Shown piece after piece: positions 6,013-12,651 of a stretch of 12,651 bases of DNA. Every line of letters starts with the position of its first letter. Within the stretch, counting starts at the first letter, position 1. The position numbers and the translations under genes were made by a program. Origin of the DNA: Baffinella frigidus (Eukaryota > Cryptophyceae > Cryptomonadales > Baffinellaceae); assembly GCA_026770585.1 (NCBI GenBank), contig MU647118.1, positions 153,048 through 165,698 on the forward strand. The letters run 5' to 3'. Under the pieces are notes generated by a model. It saw only the letters and a list, made by a program, of their open reading frames with translations, did no database searches and had not been told where the DNA came from.

Positions 6013-6323
6013 TACGAAGGGGTCTACCCTATGTTGGAACTCTTTTTTGACGTATATTTGCGGCATGACCGAGGTCTCGTGACCATGCCAACCCTTAGGT
6101 CGTTTTGAAGGTCTTGTCCAGGGCTAGTGCACTGGCGAAAAAAAATTGTACCTGGCATTTTTAGTCTTGAGTTGTAGGCCGCACGTGACCCGGGCTGACA
6201 TAGCCTTACCATGACATAAACATGCTGATATAGCACCTATCATGACATAAAAACAGGTTATTTCAAGGTCCCAAATTGGTTCCAAATTAAAAACAGTTCC
6301 AAATTAGGATAGACCCCTTCGTA
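6013..6323. mobile_element. 311-bp fold-back element with 29-bp terminal inverted repeats
   Basis: The ends 6013-6041 and 6295-6323 are inverted repeats matching at 26 of 29 positions (TACGAAGGGGTCTA...TTGGAACT). Just inside the right end is the 39-nt segment 6251-6289. The middle holds an imperfect direct repeat, GCTGACATAGCC...ATGACATAAA, at 6194-6220 and 6224-6251. No transposase is encoded. The right end merges into an 18-bp perfect palindrome (6317-6334, CTTCGTACCGGTACGAAG), as though two element ends met head to head. I see no clear target-site duplication. A non-autonomous DNA transposon is likely. Confidence 0.75.
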
Positions 6324-6334
6324 CCGGTACGAAG
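6317..6334. repeat. 18-bp perfect palindrome at an element end
   Basis: CTTCGTACCGGTACGAAG equals its own reverse complement. Its left half is the right terminus of the 6013-6323 element, and its right half repeats the first seven bases of the element's left terminus (TACGAAG). Confidence 0.9.
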
Positions 6335-6832
6335 CTTCGTGATGCACACGAAGCGGGAAGGGCAGATCACCGCGTGACTCTGACCTCAACCGCGTGACCT
6401 TTGGCACGATTACCTGACACCCGCCTGACCTTTCCGGCCTCGAGAATATTCTTTGTCCTTCTAGAAGCTTCGGTTGTTGGGGACGAGAGATCAGCGGAGG
6501 CGCATGAACTCTACACCAGGCACGAGTCGCAGGAGCACGGACCCTGCACTTGCTACGACCTTGTTCACGTGTTTCATATCGACGACACAGTCGGGACGGT
6601 ATCGAGGGGACAAGCCAGTCGGTGCCCGGATTCCAGAACAAGGAAGTCACGTCACCGACGTCACGATCGTCACGTTCAATGGTTTACGAGCCTCGTATGA
6701 TACTACAAGTGACCCCTGTTAACTTGGCACCGTATTTTGTTGAGAAAACCGACTTTGGGGCAAAGGGGCTCGACCGGACCTGTGTACCGGTAGGTTGGGT
6801 CGGGGAGCTCACCCGTAGATCGTTCCCAACTC
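6335..6832. other. Gene-free stretch
   Basis: The frames here are short and without coding bias; the longest (6258-6650, - strand, 130 codons) starts inside the fold-back element and matches nothing I recognise. The palindrome TACGAGCCTCGTA lies at 6685-6697, and ACCGCGTGAC occurs near 6370 and 6389. Nothing else is evident. Confidence 0.5.
6685..6697. repeat. TACGAG-C-CTCGTA palindrome
   Basis: This palindrome with one central base is the same motif as in the tandem units at 5523-5556 and close to the one at 7055-7068. The repeated occurrence over 1.5 kb suggests it is a dispersed motif. Confidence 0.7.
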
Positions 6833-6907
6833 CGAGCCTCTGCACTGGAGAGCTAAACGCGATCCGAAAGCATGATCAAAGCAAAAATGCTTTCTCTGCA
6901 GTCCTTT
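6833..6907 (-). repeat. Dispersed repeat, copy B
   Basis: This is the inverted counterpart of 1845-1908. It carries 11 extra bases (TTTGATCATGC, read on the - strand) that create local near-duplications of the neighbouring GCTTT/GCATG sequence. Outside these limits the two loci share nothing, which bounds the repeat on both sides. Confidence 0.8.
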
Positions 6908-7257
6908 CTACGGAAGGGCGTGTCGTTGGCATATGTTGGGAGCATTTAAAACCTCAAGGACCTACAGGACCTCAAGAGTGAGGTGGGCGTGGCCTTCGAT
7001 GTGAGTGTAAATCAAAGCACCAAAGCACCAAAAAGAAGCTGGATAAATGCTTGATACGAGCCCTCGTACCGAAAACCTTAAACAGTCAAGCCGGCGCGAT
7101 GATGGATGAGGTTGGGTGGAGCTCTGCTGTAGGACACAGGTGTGTTCTATAATACTTGTAGTACATGACTTGTGTAAAGTCACTCCGGCTATGCCTACAT
7201 GGGGTTATCCCCAGAGGAGCAGGGTTCTGATCTACGGAGTTCCGAACAACTTTTCGC
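6908..7257. other. Gene-free stretch
   Basis: No frame shows coding bias. There is a short repeat of AAAGCACC near 7014-7029, the palindrome TACGAGCCCTCGTA at 7055-7068, and a small hairpin TGGGGTTATCCCCA near 7200. GAGGAGCAGGGTT near 7215 recurs near 3288. No RNA gene is seen. Confidence 0.5.
7055..7068. repeat. TACGAG-CC-CTCGTA palindrome
   Basis: This is the same arms as the palindromes at 5523-5556 and 6685-6697, with a two-base centre. Confidence 0.7.
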
Positions 7258-7318
7258 GGCGCATCTTTTGGGCTACGAGGCGCATCTTTTGGGCTTTTCG
7301 CGGCGCATCTTTTGGGCT
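7258..7318 (+). repeat. GGCGCATCTTTTGGGCT repeat, three copies
   Basis: The 17-mer occurs without mismatch at 7258-7274, 7279-7295 and 7302-7318, with spacers of 4 and 6 nt. The first and third copies also share the preceding TTTCGC. Confidence 0.92.
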
Positions 7319-7590
7319 CGTAATATGTTCCTGGGCAATTCTTCACCCTGCATCGTACGTTACCAGACACTGCCAGTTGTCCACCCTTTAAAAAGGGTTT
7401 ATGGGTCAGGTTTTCGGGTTCAGGTAGGGCTGAGGGCAGGGCTAAGAGCTCGTCCTAGTGGGCGGGACGTTTCATTGCACGATCCGCCTCTTAAGGGTGG
7501 TTACGGCCGCTAGAGCCCCGCGTCTCGGCCTACCTCTCCACCTAGCGTGAGGCCGACGTGTACCAACTTAATAAACTTCGCTTTTCACCC
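7319..7590. other. Transition from island to telomeric array
   Basis: The segment has no gene. It contains a CCCTTTAAAAAGGG palindrome near 7383-7397 and a short degraded telomere-like patch (GGGTTTATGGGTCAGG...GGGTTCAGG, about 7394-7440). The last 100 nt have imperfect CTCGGCCT/GAGGCCGA complementarity. Telomeric repeats take over at about 7591. Confidence 0.5.
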
Positions 7591-8166
7591 GTCGAGGGTT
7601 GAGGGTTTGAAGGTTGGGATTTAGGGTTCAGGGTTTAGGGTTCAGGGTTGAGGGTTGAGGGTCGAGGGTTGAGAGTTGAGGGTTGAGGGTTGAGGGTTTG
7701 GGGTGTGGGGTTTGGGGTTTAGGTTTTAGGGTTCAGGGTTTGAGATAGAGCTTAGGATATAGGGTTGAGGGTGTAGGGTTGAGGGTTGAGGGTTCAGGGT
7801 TCAGGGTTCAGGGTTCAGGGTTCAGGGTTCGAGTTTAGGGTTTAGGGTTTAGGGTGTAGGGCTTGAGGTTTAGGGTTTGGGGTTTACGATTTGAGGTCTG
7901 AGGTTTGGGGTTAATGGTTTAGGGTTGAGGGTTCAAGGCTTAGGATTTAGGGTGTAGGGTTGAGGATTCAGGGTTGAGGGTTGGGAGTTTAGGGTTGAGA
8001 GTTTAGGGTTAAGGGTTGAGGGTTGAGGGATGAGGGTTTCGGGTTTGGGGTTTGGGGTTTACGATTTAGGGTCTAAGGTTTGGGGTTCAGGGTTCAGGGT
8101 TTTGGGTTTAGGGGTTTGGGTTCAGGGTTGAGGGTGTGGGGTTGAGGGTGTAGGGTTGAGGGTTGA

Positions 8167-8292
8167 GGGTTCAGGGTTAAGCTTAAGTGTTTAGGGTTTA
8201 GGGTTTAGGGTTTAGGGTTTGGGGGTTATTAGGGTTTAGGGTGGAGGGTTCAGGGTGTGGGGCTTAGGGGTCAGGGTTGAGGGTTGAGGGTG
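8167..8292 (+). repeat. Higher-order repeat unit, copy 1
   Basis: It starts GGGTTCAGGGTTAAG and contains the distinctive TTTGGGGGTTATTAGGG followed by TTTAGGGTGGAGGGTT and GTGGGGCTTAGGGGTCA. The same order of rare variants returns 423 bp downstream at 8590-8710. Confidence 0.85.
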
Positions 8293-8297
8293 TGGAC

Positions 8298-8332
<35 letters not shown>

Positions 8333-8537
8333 GGTTGAGGGTTGAGGGTTTGGTTTTGTGGGTTAGTATTTAGGATTCAGGGTCTAAGGTTTGGGGTTTA
8401 GAGTTCAGGGTTCAGGGTTCAGGGTTTAGGGTTTAGGGGTTTGGGTTTAGGCTTGAGGGTGTGGGGTTGAGGGTGTAGGGTTGAGTGTTGAGGGTTTATG
8501 GTTGAGGGTTGAGGGTTGATGGTTGAGGGTTGAGGTT

Positions 8538-8582
<45 letters not shown>

Positions 8583-8589
8583 AGGCTGA

Positions 8590-8710
8590 GGGTTCAGGGT
8601 TAAGGGTAAGTGTTTAGGGTTTAGGATTTGGGGTTTGGGGGTTATTAGGGTTTAGGGTGGAGGGTTTATGGTGTGGGGCTTAGGGGTCATGGTTGAGGGT
8701 TGAGGGTGGA
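8590..8710 (+). repeat. Higher-order repeat unit, copy 2
   Basis: It carries the same ordered set of rare variants as 8167-8292, with scattered substitutions (TTTATGG for TTCAGGG, TCATGG for TCAGGG) and a slightly different number of TTTAGGG units. Confidence 0.85.
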
Positions 8711-9055
8711 GGGTGGAGGGTTGAGAGTTGAGAGTTCAGGGTTGAGAGTTGAGGGTTTAGGGTTTAGAGTGAGTATTTATTGTTGAGGTTTTGGGGTTCG
8801 GGGTTTAAGGGTTCAGGGTTTAGGGTTCAGGTTGGTTCAGGGTTTGGGGTTTGGGGTTGGGGGGTTACGGTTTAAGGTTTAGGGTTTAGGGTTTAGGTTG
8901 GTTCAGAGTTTGGAGTTTAGAGTTTGGGATTCAGGTTTCAGGGTCTCGGATTTAGGGTTTAGGTTTAGGGTTCAGCGTTTAGATTTGAAGATTGAGTGTG
9001 CAGGTGTCTTGTTTAGGGTATAGGGTTTGGGGTTTGGGTTTTAGGTTTTAGGTTC

Positions 9056-9500
9056 ATCTTCAAAAAATTATTCGGAGCGAAAAAATATTTTTGCATCGGA
9101 CAATCCTCGGATCGATAAAATGTAAAATCGAGATTTAAAATGGAAAATCGAGATTTGGAAAATCGAGATTTGCCATCTGAAAAACAGGCCGAGAATCTCG
9201 GATTCTCATCTTTTACCGAAAAGGCTCCACAAGAACCGGCCTAGGTACATACTCCAATCCTAATCCCCCGAAAATAATCCAACCCTAGTCCCCCTCAAGA
9301 GGATTGCATAATCCAATCCTAATCCTCAAGTCCTATGGCTCCCTAATGGGGTGGGATATTTTGGGGGCGGACATTTCCTGCTGGAATTTCGAGCTGGCAG
9401 GGAGGGGGGGGTGGGTTCATGTGGGGTGGGGGGGGGGTTCTACGAGGGAAGCAGAATACTACATTGCCAGTTCTCCCGTGAATGTACGAACATGGGATTG
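9056..9500. other. Non-telomeric island without a recognisable gene
   Basis: The left part is AT-rich and holds AAAATCGAGATTT three times (9124-9136, 9144-9156, 9159-9171). TCCAATCCTAATCC occurs at 9253-9266 and 9312-9325. The right part is G-rich with long G-runs (near 9403-9413 and 9421-9440). The two short + frames at 9304-9539 lack coding bias. No terminal inverted repeat is evident at the island's edges. Confidence 0.55.
9124..9171 (+). repeat. AAAATCGAGATTT repeat, three copies
   Basis: Three identical 13-mers start at 9124, 9144 and 9159. The spacing is irregular (20 and 15 bp), so this is a cluster of a short motif and not a strict tandem array. Confidence 0.9.
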
Positions 9501-9653
9501 AGTAGGGTTAAAGGTTTAGATTTTAGGGTTTGGGATTGAGGTTGAGGGTTTGGGATTTAGGGTTCAGGGTGTAGGGTTCAGGGTTTAGGGTTCAGGGTTT
9601 AGGTGTTGTGGGTTGGGGGTTGGGGGTTGGAGTTTAGGGTTGAGGGTTTGGGG
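9501..9653 (+). repeat. Telomeric array, short block 4
   Basis: It consists of TTTAGGG, TTCAGGG and TTGAGGG variants with a G-rich run (GGTTGGGGGTTGGGGGTTGG near 9611-9630). Its orientation matches the other blocks. The insertion at 9654-10512 separates it from block 5. Confidence 0.88.
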
Positions 9654-9978
9654 TTAGCCCGTGAACAAATATAGACGGGAATTGATTACTCGAACAAATT
9701 TTACATCAGACATGTAGCTGAAGCCGTTTGTGAAGCTAATTGGCGATAAATGGTTTGGGCCGATTCCGGAGTCGGAAAATCCGGAATTGCGGCAATTGTC
9801 GGCTTTTGGAGCCATTGGATCGTAAAAAGATAGTGGCAGGGGGAAACCTTTTTGTCAAATTTATTCTCTTTTTGTCTCTTTTTACTCAGATAGCCCAGCC
9901 CATATCTAACAAATGTGCATATAAAGTGTTGTGGGGCTGACCCCGGATACCGGCCTATTGCATTCTATCGCCACGACA

Positions 9979-10082
9979 TATCCCTTAAGTGACCAACGGG
10001 CGAATAATCGCCCGCGGAAGCCCTAGGCAGGTCCTAGGGCCCTACCGTAGGGCGTATGAGCCTACTGGTCACTTAAGGGATA
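9979..10082. mobile_element. 104-bp MITE with perfect 17-bp inverted ends
   Basis: TATCCCTTAAGTGACCA (9979-9995) and TGGTCACTTAAGGGATA (10066-10082) are perfect inverted repeats. The outermost TA at both ends may be a duplicated TA target, as in Tc1/mariner-type elements; this is inference from two bases. Inside are a hairpin CGGGCGAATAATCGCCCG near 9998 and a CCCTAGGCAGGTCCTAGGGC stretch followed by CCTACCGTAGG. A broken inverted copy lies at 1278-1340, which shows the family has more than one member. It has no coding capacity. Confidence 0.85.
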
Positions 10083-10187
10083 GGATCCTTACCTGTGACC
10101 AACGAATTCTCTTTTTGTTCTCGCTTTGCTCCGAGAGACCATACACTATACTTAACGAACGGACACGACCCATTTGGTGAATACCAG

Positions 10188-10385
10188 TACAGTGGACCTA
10201 CCCTAACACATACCCGTCGGGGCCGGACTGATTGAGTATGTGTGGAGGGCAGGTATGCGTTACGGTGTCCACCCTTCAGGCATACTTCCTTGCAGGGGGA
10301 AATCGGGGGCCGGCCGAAGGAGTACCCTTATGTGTGGAGGGTAAGTATGTGTAACGGTAGCCTGTGTTAGGGTAGGTGGACTGTA
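10188..10385. mobile_element. Tc1/mariner-type MITE, about 194 bp plus flanking TA
   Basis: The inverted ends CAGTGGACCTACCCTAACAC (from 10190) and 10363-10383 match at 20 of 22 positions, counting 10189-10210 with 10363-10384, and are flanked on both sides by TA (10188-10189 and 10384-10385). TA target duplication and ends beginning CAGT are typical of Tc1/mariner-type elements. The interior has a 30-nt direct repeat (10237-10266 and 10329-10358, 26 of 30 identical, starting TATGTGTGGAGGG). It has no transposase and would need one supplied elsewhere. Confidence 0.8.
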
Positions 10386-10880
10386 ACACTTATTTCCGTC
10401 AATCACGTTAATCCCCGAATTATCGGGAATAGGTCTGATCGGAACCCCGGAAAACTCGACAAATCGCTATTGCCGTTTATGACATAATTAAATTCCGTGA
10501 GACACGGGCTAAAGGTTGAAGGTTTGAGATTTGAGGGTTGAGGGTTGAGGGTTGAGGGTTAAGGGTTTCGAGTTTGGAATTTAGGGTTTGGGGTTAGGGT
10601 TGATGGTTTGGGGTTTGGGGTCTGGGGTTTGGGGTTTGGGGTACGGGATTTAGGGTGTAGGGTTATCAGGGTTCATGGTTGAGGGTTTCGGGATTCGGGC
10701 TTGGGGTTTCGGGTTTGGGGTTAAGGGTTAAGGGTTGAGGATTCAGGATTTAGGGTTTAGGTTTAGGTTTTGGGGTTTGGGATTCAGGTTTGGGGTTTGA
10801 GGTTTGGGGTTTGGGGGTCAGGGTTTAGGGTTTAGGGTGGAGGGTTTGGTGTTTAGGGTATGAGGGTGTAGGGTGTAGGG

Positions 10881-10923
10881 TTGAGGGTTGAGGGATGAGG
10901 GTTGAGGGTTGAGGGTTGAGGGA

Positions 10924-10976
<53 letters not shown>

Positions 10977-11004
10977 TGTTGAGGGTTGAGGGTTGAGGGT
11001 TGAG
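10881..11004 (+). repeat. TTGAGGG run with ATGAGGG variants
   Basis: About seventeen heptamers occur in register. ATGAGGG replaces TTGAGGG at 10895 and 10923, exactly four units apart, and one unit reads TTGAGTG. The 28-bp spacing of the variant points to duplication of a four-heptamer block. Confidence 0.9.
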
Positions 11005-11149
11005 GCTTTTAGCGTAGGGTTCCGAGTTTGGGGTTAGCATAGGGTAAAGGGTTCGGGGTTTGGGGTTTGGGGTTTGGGGTTTTGAGTTTCGGGTTTTGGG
11101 TTTATGGATTGGGGCTTAGTCATAGGGTTTAGGGTTTATGGGTTAGGGT

Positions 11150-11181
<32 letters not shown>

Positions 11182-11793
11182 GGTTTACGTTTGAGAGTTT
11201 AGGGATTGGGGGTTTAGGGTTGAGGGTTGAGGGTTGAGGGTTCAGTGTTTAGGGGTTAGGGTTCGGGGTTCGGGGTTGAGGGTTGAGGGTTTGGGGTCGT
11301 GGGTTGAGGGTGGTTCAGGGTTCGGGGTTTAGGGTTGAGGTTTTAGGGGTTTGGGTCTAGAGTTCAGGTTTCAGGGTTTAGGGTTTAGGGTGTAGTGTTC
11401 AGTGTTTGGGGTTTGGGCTTGAGGCTTTATTGTTTAAGGCTAGTGTTTAGGGTTCAGGGTAGAGGGTTTGGGCTTTGGGGTTCAGGGGTTTGAGTTTGGG
11501 GTTGAGGGTTGAGGGTTTCGCATTTCGGATTTAGGGTTTAGGGTTTAGGGTTTAGGGTTGAAGGTTTAGGGTTTAGGGTTGGGGGTGAAGGGTTTATTGT
11601 TTAGGGTTTTGGGATTAGGGTACAGTTTTTAGAGTTCGGGGTTCAGGGTTTAGGGTTTAGGGTTCAGGCTTTAGAGTTGAGGGTTCAGGCTTTGTGTTAG
11701 GCCTCAGGGTTTCGGGCTTAGGGTTTAGTGTGTAGGTTTCAGGGTTGAGGGTTTAGGAATTAGGGTTTAGGGTTCAGAGCTCAGGGTCCAGGG

Positions 11794-11870
11794 TTCAGGG
11801 TTCAGGGTTCAGGGTTCAGGGTTCAGGGTTCAGGGTTCAGGGTTCAGGGTTCAGGGTTCAGGGTTCAGGG
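11794..11870 (+). repeat. Perfect TTCAGGG run, 11 units
   Basis: Eleven consecutive TTCAGGG heptamers without a mismatch lie here, inside otherwise mixed array. The lack of divergence suggests recent amplification of this variant. Confidence 0.95.
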
Positions 11871-12346
11871 CTGAGGGTTGAGGGTTGAGGGTTCAGGGTT
11901 GAGGGTTCAGGGTTGAGGGTTCAGGGTTCAGTGTTCAGTGTTTAGGGTATGTGTTGAGGGTTTAGGCTCTATTGTTTATGATATTAGGTTCAGGGTGCAG
12001 TGTACAGGAGTGTGGGTTCAGGTCCGAGGGTTGAGGGTTGAGGGTTGATGGTTTAGGGTTCAGAGTTTTTGGTTCGGGGTTTATGGTTTAAGGTTTACAT
12101 TTGTGGGTTGAGGGTGGTTCTGGGTTTGGGGTTTAGGGTTAAGGGTTCGGGTTTAGGGTTTAGGGTTCACTGTTTAGGGTTTGGGGCCCAAGGTTCAGGG
12201 TTTGGGAATTGGATTTTCAGGGTTGAGGGTTGAGTTTCTGGAATTAGTTTCAGGGTTTGGGTTGATGGTCTAGGGTTTAGGGTTCAGGGTTGAGGGTTTA
12301 AGGTTGAGGGGTTCAGGGTTTAGGGTTTAGGGTTTGGGGTTGAGGG

Positions 12347-12416
12347 TTTAGGGTTTAGGGTTTAGGGTTTAGGGTTTAGGGTTTAGGGTTTAGGGTTTAG
12401 GGTTTAGGGTTTAGGG
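12347..12416 (+). repeat. Perfect TTTAGGG run, 10 units
   Basis: Ten consecutive canonical plant-type telomere heptamers occur without a mismatch. This is the longest canonical run in the window. Confidence 0.95.
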
Positions 12417-12651
12417 TGTGTGCTTTGGGGTTTAGGAGTTTGAGGTTTAGTGTTTAGTGGTGAGGGTTCAGTGTTAAGTGTTTAGGGTTTAGTGTTCAGA
12501 GTTTAGGGTTTAGAGTTGAGCGTCTAGGGTTCGTGTTGAGGGTTTAGGGTTTGGGGTTTATTGTTGAGGATTTAGGGTTCAAGTTTTAGTGTTGAGGGTT
12601 GAGGGTTGAGAGCTGAGGGTTGAGGGTTAAGTGTTGAGAGTTGAGGGTTTC

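Larger units (their letters stand above)
7591..9055 (+). repeat. Degenerate telomeric array, block 3, with higher-order units
   Basis: About 1.46 kb of heptamer-like repeats, G-rich on +. Runs of TTGAGGG are prominent (near 8287-8348 and 8526-8581). Longer strings recur: 8167-8292 and 8590-8710 are copies of one unit, and GGGGTTTACGATTT with a following TCT(A/G)AGGTTTGGGG occurs near 7880 and 8056. AGGTTGGTTCAG occurs near 8827 and 8895. The array therefore expanded by duplication of blocks of a hundred or more bases as well as by single heptamers. It has no gene. Confidence 0.92.
9654..10512. mobile_element. 859-bp inserted unit with inverted ends and two nested MITEs
   Basis: The ends TTAGCCCGTG (9654-9663) and CACGGGCTAA (10503-10512) are perfect 10-bp inverted repeats. 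Further in, 9675-9688 (ACGGGAATTGATTA) pairs with 10485-10498 at 11 of 14 positions, offset by a short indel. Telomeric repeat lies immediately outside on both sides. The unit contains the MITEs at 9979-10082 and 10188-10385, so it probably arrived first and was then invaded. No transposase frame is present (longest frames 63-66 codons). A target-site duplication cannot be recognised in the repetitive host. Confidence 0.65.
10513..12651 (+). repeat. Degenerate telomeric array, block 5
   Basis: Over 2.1 kb of heptamer-like repeats run to the window's right edge, G-rich on + throughout. Clean runs include TTGAGGG (10881-11004), TTCAGGG (11794-11870) and TTTAGGG (12347-12416); the rest mixes TTTGGGG, GTGTAGGG, TTTAGTG and others. 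The string GTGGGTTGAGGGTGGTTC occurs near 11299 and 12103, showing block duplication about 800 bp apart. It has no gene; the - strand frame at 10825-11040 is a translation of the repeat (Leu-Asn-Pro-Gln-Pro-Ser-Thr units). Confidence 0.93.

Noticed and set aside
10825-11040. A 71-codon - strand frame of Leu-Asn-Pro-Gln-Pro-Ser-Thr repeats
   Set aside because: It is the C-strand of the TTGAGGG array read in one frame; a 7-bp repeat without stops yields such peptides automatically.
1-12651. CRISPR-like regularly spaced repeats
   Set aside because: The heptamer arrays have no unique spacers, and the other tandem repeats have two or three copies only; the sequence is eukaryotic in character.

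Overview
The window looks like subtelomeric or interstitial-telomeric DNA from a eukaryote whose telomere repeat is TTTAGGG (plant/Arabidopsis type). That repeat is known from land plants, many green algae, and several alveolates including dinoflagellates and chromerids. The sequence alone does not settle the lineage. Nothing here looks bacterial: there are no dense ORFs, no operons and no rRNA or tRNA genes. Every telomere-like block is G-rich on the + strand, so if this is a chromosome end, the end lies beyond the right side of the window.

Layout: degenerate telomeric arrays fill about 1-1830 (interrupted by two small insertions at 1029-1147 and 1278-1376), 7591-9055, 9501-9653 and 10513-12651, with a short islet at 2590-2674. 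The arrays are a patchwork of locally homogeneous runs of TTTAGGG, TTGAGGG and TTCAGGG, mixed with TTTGGGG and GTGTAGGG variants. In places they are built into longer higher-order units. Between the arrays lie non-telomeric islands at 1831-2589, 2675-7590, 9056-9500 and 9654-10512.

The islands hold fold-back (terminal inverted repeat) elements, short tandem repeats and palindromes, with almost no coding sequence. The clearest mobile elements are: a 119-bp fold-back at 1029-1147; a TA-flanked MITE with perfect 17-bp ends at 9979-10082, plus a broken inverted copy at 1278-1340; a TA-flanked Tc1/mariner-type MITE at 10188-10385; and a 311-bp fold-back at 6013-6323 with a second, rearranged 93%-identical half at 5564-5745. 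The two MITEs at 9979 and 10188 sit inside a larger 859-bp unit (9654-10512) that has its own inverted ends and is inserted in telomeric array.

The only credible protein-coding candidate is a 255-codon open frame on the - strand (5062..4295). It lies in a GC-rich stretch with strong G/C preference at the third codon position, and an AATAAA motif lies about 70 nt past its stop. I do not recognise its product. The same third-position bias also fits an antisense + strand reading joined by a possible 66-nt intron, so the strand is not certain. Nothing in the window shows genes acting together. Its interest lies in how fold-back elements and telomeric sequence have built it.
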